DNA of 35,236 nucleotides from Oscillospiraceae bacterium (GCA_031254575.1 JAIRUE010000053.1:1-35236), one strand, 5' to 3'. Positions 23,507 through 32,859 are shown, counted from the stretch's first letter. Numbers and translations: made by a program. Notes: generated by a model from the letters alone, not told the origin.

Positions 23507-25815
23507 CCCTTCGCTTCCGCCCAGTTCCCGCCGGTATGCGCGTCGGCCACGAGCTTCGGCTCCAGCGCGTAAACGCCTTCCATCTCTTCCCGCAGCAGCT
23601 TTTGCACCGTTTGCGCCTCCTTCCGGGGGCACTCGGCGATCAATTCGTCATGCACCTGCAAAACAAGCCGCGCCCGCAGTTTCTCACGTTCAATGCGGCC
23701 GGACACGGCCACCATCGCCATTTTGATGATGTCGGCGGCGGTGCCCTGGATCGGCGCGTTGAGCGCGGCGCGTTCGCCGAACGAGCGGATATGGTAATTC
23801 TTCGACTGCACCTCGGGGATATACCGCCGCCGCCCGAACAGGGTCGAGACGTACCCGTCGGCGCGCGCTTTCTCCACGATCTCTTTCATATACCGGCGCA
23901 CCCCGGGGTACCTGTCCAGATAATTTTCTATATACGTCTTCGCCTCGGCGCGGGTGGATCCGATGTCTGCGGCGAGAGAGAAATCGGAGATGCCATAGAC
24001 GATGCCGAAGTTGACCGCCTTGGCGTTGCGCCGCATGGCGGGCGTGACGTCCCCCAACGGCACGGCAAAGACCTGCGCCGCCGTCGCGGCGTGAATATCC
24101 TGCCCCGCCGCGAACGCCCCGCGCATGGTTTCGTCCCCGGCGATATGCGCCAGCACGCGCAGCTCGATCTGCGAATAGTCCGCGTCCACAAACACCCAGT
24201 CCGGCTCCGACGGGACAAACATCTCGCGCAGTTTGGCCCCCAGTTCCTGCCGCACCGGAATATTTTGCAGGTTGGGCTCGGTGGAGGAGAGCCTCCCGGT
24301 GACGGTGGCCGTCATCTGGAACGTGGAGTGGACGCGCCCGTCTGCGCCCGCCGCCTTCAGAAGCCCGTCGGCATAGGTGGACTTGAGCTTGGAGAGCGTG
24401 CGCGTTTCGAGGATGACGGGGATGACGGGATGAAAATCGCGCAACTGTTCCAGTGTGTCGGCGTCGGTGGAGTAGCCAGTCTTGGTTTTGCGCCCGTGCG
24501 GCAGTTTCAACTCTTCAAACAGCAATTCGCCCAACTGCTTCGGCGACAAAAGGTTCACCTTTTTGCCGAGCATGCCGTAAGCCTCGCGCTCACATTCCTC
24601 AAGGCGTTCCCCTAAAACGTGTGAAAAGACGGCCAGCTTATCCCTGTCCACCGCGACGCCGTCCGTTTCCATCCGCGCCAGAACGCGGCAAAGCGGCATT
24701 TCGACCTTCCGGTACAGCTCCCAGACGCCCTCGGCTTCCATCCGGGCGCGCATATCCTCCCACGCCGTCTCCGGGCGGCCCAGTATCCACGCCGCCAGCG
24801 AAATGTCGTCGGTAAACGGCGACAGGGGCCGTCCCGCCTCCATGTCGGCGCGAAAAACGGTTTTTACATCCCTGCCCACACCGTCTGGCAGCGCAACGGC
24901 TTCTTCCCCGGAAAGCGAAACCTGCCCGTTCTCCCCGTCCGCGCCGGACGTCTCCGCCGGCCCGCCGATCCATTTGTCCAGCATGTTCTTAAATTCCAGT
25001 TTTCCAAACACGCTCCGCAGCGCTCCGGGGTCGGGCGGACGGCGGCGCACCGTCTCCGGCTCAAATCCCATCGGCGCGTCACGGCAAATCGTCCCCAGTT
25101 TACGCGACAGTTCCGCCGATTCCCGGCCCGCCTCCAGTTTGCCGCGGAACTTCGGCTCGACGCTATCTAACGATTTATAGATTGTATCCAAACTTCCGAA
25201 TTCTCTCATCAGCAAAAGCGCCGACTTCTCGCCGATACCGGGCACGCCCGGTATCTGATCGCTCGCGTCGCCCATCAGCGCCTTGAGGTCTATAAGCTGA
25301 GACGGGGAAAGTCCGTAGTCCTGCCGGATCGTCTCCTCCGTACACAGGCGGGTTTCCTTGTTGCCCACATGCGCCACGGTCACATACTCGCATATCAACT
25401 GAAAGCTGTCACGGTCGCCGGTGACGATAATACAGGGGATATGCCGCTCCGCGCAGGCTTGTCCGATCGTGCCCAGCAAATCGTCGGCCTCGTATCCCGC
25501 CAGTTCATAGACCGGCACGCGCAGCGCCGCCAGCACTTCGCGCAGCAGGGGAAGCTGCGCCGCCAGATCATCCGGCATGGGTTTTCTCGCGGCCTTGTAC
25601 CCGTCGTACATCTCATGCCGGAAGGTGGGCGCGGGCAGGTCGAACGTCACGCACAGCCCGCCGGGGGCATAGTCCTTGAGCAGCCTTTGCAGGATGCTCA
25701 AAAAACCGTAGACGGCGTGCGTCGGCGTCCCATCGGCGGCCGAAAGCGGCCGTACGCCGTAATACGCCCGGTTGATGATGCTGTTGCCGTCGACGGCCAT
25801 TATACTTTTCGGCAT
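23503..25815 (-). CDS. polA: DNA polymerase I without a complete 3'-5' exonuclease domain
   Basis: 770-aa family A polymerase for Okazaki-fragment processing and repair. The N-terminal 5' nuclease (FEN-like) domain spans about 1-285, with ADD and TGDRDSFQL acidic motifs and the VPGIGEKSA helix-hairpin-helix. The polymerase domain spans about 365-770: motif A DADYSQIELR (544-553), motif B around RRNAKAVNFGIVYG (595-608) and motif C VHDEL (721-725). Only about 75 residues lie between, ending in a relic-like DISLAAWILGRPE; the DEDD exonuclease motifs are absent, so there is no proofreading. Usual length is 850-930 aa. It overlaps cysS by 16 bases and the phosphatase by 4. Confidence 0.95.
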   Translation of the reverse strand: MPKSIMAVDGNSIINRAYYGVRPLSAADGTPTHAVYGFLSILQRLLKDYAPGGLCVTFDLPAPTFRHEMYDGYKAARKPMPDDLAAQLPLLREVLAALRVPVYELAGYEADDLLGTIGQACAERHIPCIIVTGDRDSFQLICEYVTVAHVGNKETRLCTEETIRQDYGLSPSQLIDLKALMGDASDQIPGVPGIGEKSALLLMREFGSLDTIYKSLDSVEPKFRGKLEAGRESAELSRKLGTICRDAPMGFEPETVRRRPPDPGALRSVFGKLEFKNMLDKWIGGPAETSGADGENGQVSLSGEEAVALPDGVGRDVKTVFRADMEAGRPLSPFTDDISLAAWILGRPETAWEDMRARMEAEGVWELYRKVEMPLCRVLARMETDGVAVDRDKLAVFSHVLGERLEECEREAYGMLGKKVNLLSPKQLGELLFEELKLPHGRKTKTGYSTDADTLEQLRDFHPVIPVILETRTLSKLKSTYADGLLKAAGADGRVHSTFQMTATVTGRLSSTEPNLQNIPVRQELGAKLREMFVPSEPDWVFVDADYSQIELRVLAHIAGDETMRGAFAAGQDIHAATAAQVFAVPLGDVTPAMRRNAKAVNFGIVYGISDFSLAADIGSTRAEAKTYIENYLDRYPGVRRYMKEIVEKARADGYVSTLFGRRRYIPEVQSKNYHIRSFGERAALNAPIQGTAADIIKMAMVAVSGRIEREKLRARLVLQVHDELIAECPRKEAQTVQKLLREEMEGVYALEPKLVADAHTGGNWAEAKG

Positions 25816-27185
25816 TGTACCCCTTCTTTGGTGTCCGTCAGTTCGTATCCCATCGCTCTCAATTCGTCCCGTATCCGGTCGGCTTCGGCGTAATTTTTGG
25901 CCGCCTTTGCCGCCTGACGCGTCTCAACGAGCGCCTGCACGTCCGGCGGGACCGTATCAGTTGTACGCTCCTCCGCCGCTTGCGGCGCACTGTCCAGACG
26001 CAGCCCCAAAACCCTGTCGATCTCCATAACGGCGTCATATACCGCCTGCGAGCGCCCCGGCTGCCGCACCATGCTCCACAGCGCCCCAACAGCCTTCGGG
26101 ATATTCAAATCGTCGCCGGCCGCTTCGCGCATCTGCGTCAGATACGGCTCCGCGCTCACGGCGTCCGTCCCGTCCCTGTGGGCCCGTACCGCCGCCAGCA
26201 GGCGGTCATAGGAGGTTTTGGCGGCGTCTATGCCCTCCCATGTGAAATTGAGCTTATTCCGGTAGTGCGCCCCGGCGCAGAAATAGCGGAAGTGCGCGGG
26301 AGAATAACCGCGTTCCGCCAGATCGGCCAGCGTATACAAATTGCCCAGGCTCTTGCTCATCTTGCCGCCGTCGATCAGCAAAAACTCCCCGTGCATCCAG
26401 AACCTGACCGCCGGATGGCCCAACAGCGCCTCGCTCTGGGCAATCTCATTCTCGTGATGGACGGGGATGTGGTCAACGCCGCCGGTGTGGATGTCAAACC
26501 GCTCGCCCAGATATTGCAGCCCCATCGCCGAACATTCGATGTGCCATCCGGGATAGCCCATACCCCACGGTGACTCCCACTGCATAATATGCTCCCTCGG
26601 CGCCTTTTTCCACAGCGCGAAGTCCGCGGAGTGGCGTTTATACGGATTGACCTCCACCCGCGCCCCCGCCTGCTGCGCTTCCAGATCCAGCCCCGACAGC
26701 CTGCCGTATCCGGGGAAAGTCGATATATCAAAGTATATCCCGTCCGGCGTTTCGTAAGCATGTCCCTTTTGCATAAGCGCCCCGGTAAACGCGATCATCT
26801 GCGGGATATGCCCGGTCGCCTTGCAGACGATTTCGGGCCGCTCCACGTTCAGCTCGTCTATGTCGGCAAAAAACCGCTCCGTGACGGCACGGGCGATCTC
26901 CCACGGATCAGTCTTCCTCTCCCGCGACTCTTTAACAACCTTGTCCTCTCCACCGTCCGCGTCGTCGGTCAAATGCCCCACGTCGGTAACGTTCATCACA
27001 TGCTTTACGGCATAGCCCTCAAACTTCAGCGCGCGCCGCAGCCAGTCCACAAACAGGTAGGTGCGCATGTTGCCGATATGCGCGGGGCTGTATACGGTCG
27101 GGCCGCAGGCGTATATTCCGGCCGTCCGGCCGTCCGCCGGGACAAACTCTTCTTTTTGGCGGGTCAGCGTGTTATACAGTTTCAT
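25800..27185 (-). CDS. cysS: cysteinyl-tRNA synthetase
   Basis: Class I aminoacyl-tRNA synthetase of 461 aa, charging tRNA-Cys. The active-site zinc cysteine is in [17 protein letters not shown] (containing the HIGN ATP motif), the further zinc ligands are in WHIECSAM and HHENE, and the second ATP motif is KMSKS. The C-terminal anticodon-binding helices follow, ending in [16 protein letters not shown]. Length and motifs are normal. The start ATG lies 14 bases inside the end of cysE. Coupling cysE to cysS links cysteine synthesis with its use in translation, as seen in other Firmicutes; gltX, often in this cluster, is not here. Confidence 0.97.
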   Translation of the reverse strand: MKLYNTLTRQKEEFVPADGRTAGIYACGPTVYSPAHIGNMRTYLFVDWLRRALKFEGYAVKHVMNVTDVGHLTDDADGGEDKVVKESRERKTDPWEIARAVTERFFADIDELNVERPEIVCKATGHIPQMIAFTGALMQKGHAYETPDGIYFDISTFPGYGRLSGLDLEAQQAGARVEVNPYKRHSADFALWKKAPREHIMQWESPWGMGYPGWHIECSAMGLQYLGERFDIHTGGVDHIPVHHENEIAQSEALLGHPAVRFWMHGEFLLIDGGKMSKSLGNLYTLADLAERGYSPAHFRYFCAGAHYRNKLNFTWEGIDAAKTSYDRLLAAVRAHRDGTDAVSAEPYLTQMREAAGDDLNIPKAVGALWSMVRQPGRSQAVYDAVMEIDRVLGLRLDSAPQAAEERTTDTVPPDVQALVETRQAAKAAKNYAEADRIRDELRAMGYELTDTKEGVQCRKV

Positions 27186-27801
27186 GTTCCCTCTCCAAAA
27201 GGTCTATCCTGTGCCGCAGGCGGCACAGCTCCTGCGAAACGGGATCGGGCAGATGCACCTGGTCCAGATCGTCCTCCACCGCCTTGCCCGCGACTTTGAC
27301 CACGCGCGCCGGGACGCCGACCGCCGTCCCGTGCGGCGGCACTTCGTCCAGCACCACGGCTCCGGCGGCGATTTTCGCGTGGTCGCCCACCGTAAACGGG
27401 CCCAGTACGCTCGCGCCCGCGCCGATCATCACATGACTGCCGATGGTGGGGTGGCGCTTGCCGCTGTCCTTGCCCGTGCCGCCCAGCGTCACGCCCTGAT
27501 AGATGGTGCAGTATTCCCCGATCTCGCACGTTTCACCGATGACAACGCCGGTGCCGTGGTCGATCCACAGCCCTTTGCCTATTTTCGCGCCGGGGTGTAT
27601 CTCGATACCGGTCTTTTTCCGGCACCGCTCGCTCAGCCAGCGCGCCCGGAAGAAATGGCCCTTCTGATAGTGCCTGTGCGCCCGCCGGTGCATTCTGACG
27701 GCTTTATACCCGGGATACAGAAAGTATATCTCCAGCGCGCCGCGCGCCGCGGGATCGCGCCGGCGGATAGATTCAATATCCTCTTTAACGCGCTTGAACA
27801 T
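27172..27801 (-). CDS. cysE: serine O-acetyltransferase
   Basis: Makes O-acetylserine from serine and acetyl-CoA, the precursor of cysteine. 209 aa of the short (EpsC-like) type. A helical N-terminal segment is followed by left-handed beta-helix hexapeptide repeats from about residue 85, including PGAKIGKGLWIDHGTGVVIG with the conserved histidine near residue 100, and GGTGKDSGKRHP. The C-terminal tail is long and charged ([10 protein letters not shown]). ATG start at 27801 with an AAGGTGG SD; the longer open frame upstream overlaps pgsA. It overlaps cysS by 14 bases. No cysK is in the window. Confidence 0.95.
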   Translation of the reverse strand: MFKRVKEDIESIRRRDPAARGALEIYFLYPGYKAVRMHRRAHRHYQKGHFFRARWLSERCRKKTGIEIHPGAKIGKGLWIDHGTGVVIGETCEIGEYCTIYQGVTLGGTGKDSGKRHPTIGSHVMIGAGASVLGPFTVGDHAKIAAGAVVLDEVPPHGTAVGVPARVVKVAGKAVEDDLDQVHLPDPVSQELCRLRHRIDLLEREHETV

Positions 27802-27812
27802 AGGGGTCCACC

Positions 27813-28349
27813 TTATTTCATATTTATGAAAAGCGCCCGGTGGCGCGCCAGATAGTCGACGCCCGACCAGACCGTGACGGCGGCGATGATCCAGGCGGCG
27901 AGAGCGCTTATGGTAAACGACGGCCAGAGCTCGGCCATATACCATGGAGTCAGGATGGCGCAGACGCAGAAAATCTGCACCGCCGTCTTCACCTTGCCGG
28001 AGAAGTCGGCGCCGAGTACCGTCCCCGTGGACGCAGCCATTGTGCGCAGGGTGCTGATAATCAATTCCCGGGCCAGCACCGTCACGACGACCCATACCGC
28101 GACGGAACCCTCCCTGACAAAGCAGACCAGCGCCGCGAGCACCAGCAGTTTATCGGCCAGCGGGTCCATGATCTTGCCGAAATCCGTAATCTGGCCCATC
28201 TTCCGCGCGAGGTATCCGTCCAGCTTATCCGAGAGCCCCGCGACGGCAAAGACGACCAGGGCGGCCACACGCCACTCCGCGCCCATACAGACCAAAAACA
28301 CGGGCACCAGCGCGATACGCGTCACTGTAATGATATTGGGCACATTCAC
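27813..28349 (-). CDS. pgsA: CDP-diacylglycerol--glycerol-3-phosphate 3-phosphatidyltransferase
   Basis: 178-aa membrane enzyme making phosphatidylglycerol phosphate. The CDP-alcohol phosphotransferase motif D-x2-D-G-x2-A-R-x8-G-x3-D-x3-D is complete: SDKLDGYLARKMGQITDFG then KIMDPLADK. Several transmembrane segments surround it. GTG start at 28349, overlapping the rimO stop by 4 bases (GTGA); GGGGG lies 10 bases upstream. A longer in-frame start at 28409 would overlap rimO deeply and is unlikely. Placement between rimO and cysE in one transcript is consistent with a housekeeping operon. Confidence 0.93.
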   Translation of the reverse strand: MNVPNIITVTRIALVPVFLVCMGAEWRVAALVVFAVAGLSDKLDGYLARKMGQITDFGKIMDPLADKLLVLAALVCFVREGSVAVWVVVTVLARELIISTLRTMAASTGTVLGADFSGKVKTAVQIFCVCAILTPWYMAELWPSFTISALAAWIIAAVTVWSGVDYLARHRALFINMK

Positions 28350-29671
28350 GGAATCACAGCCCCCTTTCCGTCCCCTCCGAACGCCCCGTCCAGAAGAACC
28401 CTGACCCATTCGCCGGCCGGAACGGGCTGTTCGGAGGTAAAGAATACCACCCCGTCCACATCGGGGGACTCGGCTTCGCTCCGCCCGTAATAGACGCCCG
28501 CGTAACGGTCATAACCCTCTGTCAGGACATCGGCGATACTGCCCTCGCGCCCCCGGTTGAACGCGTCGGCGACGCGGCTCTGCAGTTTCTCGATACTCTT
28601 CTGGCGGTGGCGCTTTGTCCGTTCGGGCACCTGTTCCGGCAGCGCCGCCGCCGCCGTCCCCGCCTCACGGGAATAGGTGAATATGCCCGTGCGGGGGATC
28701 TGCGCGTTTTGCAGGAAATCCAGCAGTTCCTCATAATCGGCCTGCGTCTCTCCGGGAAACCCGACGATGAGCGACGTCCGCAGCACGACGCCCGGAATCC
28801 TGTCCCGCAGCGTTTGAATCAGCCTCTCCAAATCCGCGCGCGTATACCGGCGGTTCATCGCCCTGAGAATACGGTCGGAGGCGTGCTGCATCGGAATGTC
28901 CAGATACCGCGCGATTTTCGGCTGGGCGGCGACGGTATCCATCAACTGTTCGGTGATGAGGCCGGGGTACAGATAGTGGAGGCGCAGGCGGCGCGGCCCG
29001 TCGATCTTGCACAGCCCTTCCAGCAGCTCCGGCAGGCGCGGCCCGCCGTACAGGTCTATCCCGTAGCGCGTGGTATCCTGCGCGATGACGATCAGTTCCG
29101 TCACGCCCCGCCCGGCCAGCGCCCGCGCCTCGTCCAGAACCGCTTCCATACGGCGGGAACGGTAAGGCCCGCGCAGAGACGGGATGGCGCAATAGGAACA
29201 GCGGTTGTCGCACCCCTCGGCGATCTTGAGGCAGGCCGTGTGAGGCGGTCCGGTATAGATACGCGGGGTTTCGCTGACCGGCGCGTCCAGTTCCCCGAAA
29301 TAACAGGGATTCCGCCCTTCCAGAACATCCCGTACCGCGTCCGCGGCGCTGTCAAACCGCCCCGCGCCGATATAGCCGTCTATCTCCGGCAAGTCTTTCA
29401 GCGGCATTTTCTTATGGTATTCCGCCAGACACCCGGCCAAAACGATTTTAGAATCTGTTTCCATGACCTCCGCGATCTGCTCCAGCGCCTCCCGGCGGGC
29501 GCTTTCGATAAACGCGCAGGTATTAATTACCGTCACGTCGGCCTCCGCCGGGTCGCCGACCATCTCAAATCCCGCCCTGTCCAGCAGCCAGAGCATCTGC
29601 TCGCTGTTGACGACGTTTTTCTCGCACCCCATCGCGATCAGGGCCACTTTTGCGGGTTTACTCATACTCAT
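28346..29671 (-). CDS. rimO: ribosomal protein S12 methylthiotransferase
   Basis: Radical SAM methylthiotransferase that modifies an aspartate of ribosomal protein S12. 441 aa. The UPF0004 domain has the iron-sulfur cysteines in MGCEKNVVNSE, INTCAF and AGCLAEYH. The radical SAM core has EGCDNRCSYCAIP (C-x3-C-x2-C, about residues 156-163). The TRAM domain is C-terminal (about 375-440). The MGCEKNVVNSE pattern and DTTRYGIDLYG are typical of RimO rather than MiaB. The ATG at 29671 overlaps the recX end by 14 bases; a second ATG at 29665 is possible. It overlaps pgsA by 4 bases. Confidence 0.95.
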   Translation of the reverse strand: MSMSKPAKVALIAMGCEKNVVNSEQMLWLLDRAGFEMVGDPAEADVTVINTCAFIESARREALEQIAEVMETDSKIVLAGCLAEYHKKMPLKDLPEIDGYIGAGRFDSAADAVRDVLEGRNPCYFGELDAPVSETPRIYTGPPHTACLKIAEGCDNRCSYCAIPSLRGPYRSRRMEAVLDEARALAGRGVTELIVIAQDTTRYGIDLYGGPRLPELLEGLCKIDGPRRLRLHYLYPGLITEQLMDTVAAQPKIARYLDIPMQHASDRILRAMNRRYTRADLERLIQTLRDRIPGVVLRTSLIVGFPGETQADYEELLDFLQNAQIPRTGIFTYSREAGTAAAALPEQVPERTKRHRQKSIEKLQSRVADAFNRGREGSIADVLTEGYDRYAGVYYGRSEAESPDVDGVVFFTSEQPVPAGEWVRVLLDGAFGGDGKGAVIP

Positions 29672-29966
29672 CCGTTTCCAACGCCTTCAAGGCGTCTGTT
29701 ATATCATCCCGCGATATGCCGTAAAACCGCAGGTAGGAGGCGATTTTCCGCCTGTCCCAGCCTTTGGCGGCTTTGCGTTCCGCCGCGCGAAGCGCCCACG
29801 CCGCGTCGTCAAGGTATTTCTGTCCTACACACCATTCTATGACGCCCTCAATCTCTTGTTGCGGGTATCCCTTTTCGGAGAGCTTCAGCGCGAGCCGTCT
29901 TGCCGTATACGGCTGCCGCGCGAGCAGGGACAGCGCCGCCGTCCTGACGGGTTTAATCGTCCTCAT
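29658..29966 (-). CDS. recX: RecX-like regulatory protein, short
   Basis: 102-aa protein resembling the core of RecX, a modulator of RecA filaments. The three-helix repeat pattern is seen in [24 protein letters not shown], then [15 protein letters not shown] and [20 protein letters not shown]. It is shorter than usual (150-270 aa), roughly half of a typical RecX, with neither N- nor C-terminal repeats. It overlaps the recA end by 14 bases and rimO by 14. Position directly after recA supports the call; the very short length means activity is uncertain. Confidence 0.8.
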   Translation of the reverse strand: MRTIKPVRTAALSLLARQPYTARRLALKLSEKGYPQQEIEGVIEWCVGQKYLDDAAWALRAAERKAAKGWDRRKIASYLRFYGISRDDITDALKALETDEYE

Positions 29967-31095
29967 CCCCGGCTTCCACCGCGACCGGCTTACCGCCGCG
30001 GCCGGCGGGCGCGGACTCCGCCTTCTCGCGCCGCCCCTTGCTCCGGAGCGTATCGGGGTTCTGCCGTATAATCTCTTCCAGCGCCGCCATCGTCTCGGGG
30101 TTTTCCTTTAAGTATTGGCGCGCGCCGTCGCGACCCTGCCCCAGCCGTATGTCGCCCATCGAAAACCATGAGCCGCTCTTTTGCACGGCGTCAAGCGTCA
30201 GCCCGAGGTCTATCAGTTCCCCCGTACGCGAGATGCCCTCGCCGTAGATGATGTCAAACTCCGCCTCGCGGAACGGCGGGGCGACCTTATTCTTGACCAC
30301 GCGGCAGCGGGTGCGGTTGCCGATCAATTCGCCGCCCGACTTGAGCGTCTCAATCCGCCGCACGTCGATCCGCACCGAAGCGTAAAACTTCAGCGCCCGG
30401 CCCCCGGTCGTGACCTCCGGGTTGCCGTAGGTGACGCCCACCTTTTCCCGCAACTGGTTGATGAAGATAATGGTGGTATTGGTCTTGGAGACGGAACCGG
30501 CCAGTTTGCGCATGGCCTGGCTCATCAGGCGGGCGTGCAGGCCGACCACCGACTCGCCCATGTCGCCGTCCAGCTCGCTCCGCGGCACCAGCGCCGCCAC
30601 CGAGTCCACCACCAGCGCCTCGACCGCGCCGCTGCGCACCAAGGCGTCCGCGATCTCCAGCGCCTGTTCGCCGCTGTCGGGCTGCGAAACCAGGAGGTTA
30701 TCAATGTCCACGCCCAGCGCGCGGGCATAGACCGGGTCAAGCGCGTGCTCGGCGTCAATGAACGCCACCTCGCCGCCGCCCTTCTGCGCCTCGGCGAGGA
30801 TATGCAGCGCCAGCGTCGTCTTGCCGGAGGATTCGGGGCCGTAAATCTCCACGATCCGCCCGCGCGGCACGCCGCCCACGCCCAGCGCGATGTCCAGCGC
30901 CGCCGAGCCGGTGGGAATGGCGCTGACCTGCATATGCGTGACTTCGCCCAGCCGCATGACCGAGCCTTTTCCGAAGTCCTTCTCCAGGCGGTCGAGAACG
31001 GTTTGCAGCGCTTCTTTCTTCTGGCTCTGCGTACTCTGCGTATCCCGTATCACCGGGGGCTTCAGCGGCGCTTTCCCCTTCGGTTTCTTGTCCAT
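29953..31095 (-). CDS. recA: recombinase A
   Basis: 380-aa strand-exchange ATPase and LexA co-protease. Walker A GPESSGKT is at residues 86-93, with [12 protein letters not shown] and the L2 and Walker B region ([14 protein letters not shown]). [16 protein letters not shown] and [17 protein letters not shown] are canonical. The N-terminal tail is unusually long and basic, about 25 residues rich in Lys and Pro ([13 protein letters not shown]). The ATG at 31095 has an AAAGGTGA SD; the open frame continues upstream to 31131 but without one. No GAAC-N4-GTTT LexA box is seen between prmC and recA. The gene appears to lie in the DUF1385-prmC operon. Confidence 0.97.
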   Translation of the reverse strand: MDKKPKGKAPLKPPVIRDTQSTQSQKKEALQTVLDRLEKDFGKGSVMRLGEVTHMQVSAIPTGSAALDIALGVGGVPRGRIVEIYGPESSGKTTLALHILAEAQKGGGEVAFIDAEHALDPVYARALGVDIDNLLVSQPDSGEQALEIADALVRSGAVEALVVDSVAALVPRSELDGDMGESVVGLHARLMSQAMRKLAGSVSKTNTTIIFINQLREKVGVTYGNPEVTTGGRALKFYASVRIDVRRIETLKSGGELIGNRTRCRVVKNKVAPPFREAEFDIIYGEGISRTGELIDLGLTLDAVQKSGSWFSMGDIRLGQGRDGARQYLKENPETMAALEEIIRQNPDTLRSKGRREKAESAPAGRGGKPVAVEAGDEDD

Positions 31096-31143
31096 GGCGG
31101 TCACCTTTTCCTTTGTTATTACAGGGACCATTTTTTTCTTTCA

Positions 31144-31162
31144 AAGGCGCATGCCATACGCC
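31144..31162. repeat. small inverted repeat before recA
   Basis: AGGCGCATG and CATACGCCT with a single base between and one G/T position, about 50 bases upstream of the recA start. It has no U-tract on the correct side to act as a terminator. Confidence 0.4.
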
Positions 31163-31190
31163 TCTGCGGAAAAGTCCCCGTCCGCTTTAC

Positions 31191-31850
31191 TTACTTTATA
31201 TACCCCGATACGATACGGTCACGCCCCCCGTAATCCCTGCGTACCGCCACGCCGTCCAGCCCCGCGTCCCGCGTCATCCGTTCCACGGCGGCGGCCTGGT
31301 CAAACCCGATCTCAACGGCGAACAAGCCGCCCGGCCTGAGGACGGACAGCCAGTCCGGCAGCAGGGCGCGGTAAAAGTCCAGCCCATCCCTGCCTCCGAA
31401 CAGGGCGACAGGCGGCTCGTAGTCGCGCACCGACGCGTCCAGATTCTCGGTGTCGCCGTCCGTGACGTACGGCGGGTTGCACAGCAGCGCGTCGAACGGC
31501 CCAAGACCCGGCGATGGCGGTTTCAACGCGTCTATCACGCGAATGTCCTCACAGCCGTTGCTCCGCGCGACAGCCAACGCCGCCTCCGAAATGTCGCCGT
31601 ATGTCACCCGCGCCGCGGGGCAGTGCGCCGCGACGGCCAGCCCCACGCAGCCCGAGCCGCAGCACAGGTCCAATATATACTGTTCCCCCGGGCGGTTTTT
31701 CAGAAACGCCAGCGCCAGATCCACCAGACGCTCCGTGTCGGGGCGCGGGATCAGCACATCGGGCGTCACCTTGAGCGTCAGTCCGTAAAACTCCCACTCG
31801 CCCAGTTCATACGCCTGCGGTCTGTCATATGCCGTCCGCGACTCCTTCAT
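31191..31850 (-). CDS. prmC: peptide chain release factor methyltransferase, N-terminally shortened
   Basis: SAM-dependent enzyme that methylates the GGQ glutamine of RF1/RF2. 219 aa, about 60-70 residues shorter than usual. The SAM motif DLCCGSGCVG (residues 61-70) and the catalytic NPPY (125-128) are present, and the sequence begins at YELGEWEFYGLTLKVTPDVLIPRPDTE, the point where the methyltransferase domain normally starts. The N-terminal helical domain, which contacts the release factor, is missing. ATG 31850 overlaps the DUF1385 stop by 4 bases; a GTG at 31862 is an alternative. The DUF1385-prmC pair is common in Firmicutes; prfA is not in the window. Confidence 0.9.
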   Translation of the reverse strand: MKESRTAYDRPQAYELGEWEFYGLTLKVTPDVLIPRPDTERLVDLALAFLKNRPGEQYILDLCCGSGCVGLAVAAHCPAARVTYGDISEAALAVARSNGCEDIRVIDALKPPSPGLGPFDALLCNPPYVTDGDTENLDASVRDYEPPVALFGGRDGLDFYRALLPDWLSVLRPGGLFAVEIGFDQAAAVERMTRDAGLDGVAVRRDYGGRDRIVSGYIK

Positions 31851-32827
31851 TCCGTTCCCCACGCGTCTTTGCCCTCCTGTTCGGGAAGCACCCGTTTCAG
31901 GGCTTCCAGCGCGACCTCCAGCATCCCGTCGTCGGGCTCACGGGTGGTGATGCGCTGCATCCAAAGGCCGGGGGCGCGTATACAGCGGGCCAGGGCGTTG
32001 TCAGAGCGCCCAATCAAGCGGTTTACCTCGTAGCTGATAGCGACGACAAAGGGCAGCAGGGCCAGCCGTATCCCCACGCGCAGGAAAACGCTTCCCAGCC
32101 TGCCGCCGATCTCCAGCGCCTGCAGCGGCAGGGAAACGAGCAGAAACGCCGCCATACTGACCAGCACGACGGTGAAGAGAAAGCTGGTGCCGCAGCGGGG
32201 GTGAAAGCGCGAATATGTCCGCGCGTTCTCCACCGCCAGCGCGTCCCCGGCCTCATAGCAGGCGATGGTTTTATGCTCCGCGCCGTGGTAGGCGAAGGTT
32301 TTCTGTATGTCTTTGGTCAGGGAGACCAGTATCATATATGTCAGCAAAATGATAAGCCGCAGGCCCGTTTCGGCCAGATTGCGCAAAAAACTCCTCTCGC
32401 CCAGCCACGGGCTGAGAAGGCCGCCGAGCCATGTGGGCAGTACGGTGAACAGGCCAATCACGAGCAACAGGGCAATCACCATTGAAACGGCGAACAGGCC
32501 CCTGCCAAAGCCGCTTTCCTTCTTCGCCGATACGGCCTTATCGTTTGCGGCGGCTTCCGCGGCGTCATTTTCTTCCCATTCCACCTGGTCGGCCGACCAT
32601 GACAGCGTTTTCATGCCTATGGACATGGACTGGACAAAGTTACACACGCCGCGTATGAACACAAAACCCAGTACGCGGTGCTTTTCTTTCGGGTAAGGCG
32701 CACGCTCCTCCCTGACGCGCAAGCCGTCCGGCGCGCGCACCACGGCGGCGTATTTGTCCGGGCCGCGCATCATCACGCCCTCGAGCAGAGCCTGCCCGCC
32801 GATACTGGTGCGGAAATCCTTTTTCAA
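31847..32827 (-). CDS. DUF1385 (YqhQ-type) membrane protein
   Basis: 326-aa protein of unknown function. The N-terminal IGGQALLEGVMMRGPDKYA is the conserved DUF1385 signature; the later YHGAEHKTIACYEAG and FHPRCGTSFL hold conserved histidines and cysteines. About four to five hydrophobic segments, from residue 110 on, place it in the membrane. A charged insert with EEWEENDAAEAAA-like residues lies before the first helix. Start is TTG 32827 with an AAGGGGG SD. It is first in the transcript driven by the consensus promoter at 32860-32888, with prmC directly following (ATGA overlap), as in other clostridia. Confidence 0.9.
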   Translation of the reverse strand: MKKDFRTSIGGQALLEGVMMRGPDKYAAVVRAPDGLRVREERAPYPKEKHRVLGFVFIRGVCNFVQSMSIGMKTLSWSADQVEWEENDAAEAAANDKAVSAKKESGFGRGLFAVSMVIALLLVIGLFTVLPTWLGGLLSPWLGERSFLRNLAETGLRLIILLTYMILVSLTKDIQKTFAYHGAEHKTIACYEAGDALAVENARTYSRFHPRCGTSFLFTVVLVSMAAFLLVSLPLQALEIGGRLGSVFLRVGIRLALLPFVVAISYEVNRLIGRSDNALARCIRAPGLWMQRITTREPDDGMLEVALEALKRVLPEQEGKDAWGTE

Positions 32828-32859
32828 ACGCGCGCCCCCTTCTCAATACCATAGACGTC

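Noticed and set aside
23017..24615. 532-codon open frame on the plus strand over polA
   Set aside because: Antisense shadow; polA motifs A, B and C are on the minus strand.
28607..29842. 411-codon open frame on the plus strand over rimO
   Set aside because: Shadow of rimO, which has the radical SAM cysteines in the minus frame.
31144..31162. Inverted repeat before recA as a terminator of prmC
   Set aside because: No U-tract on the minus strand after the stem, and the stem is short with a one-base centre.
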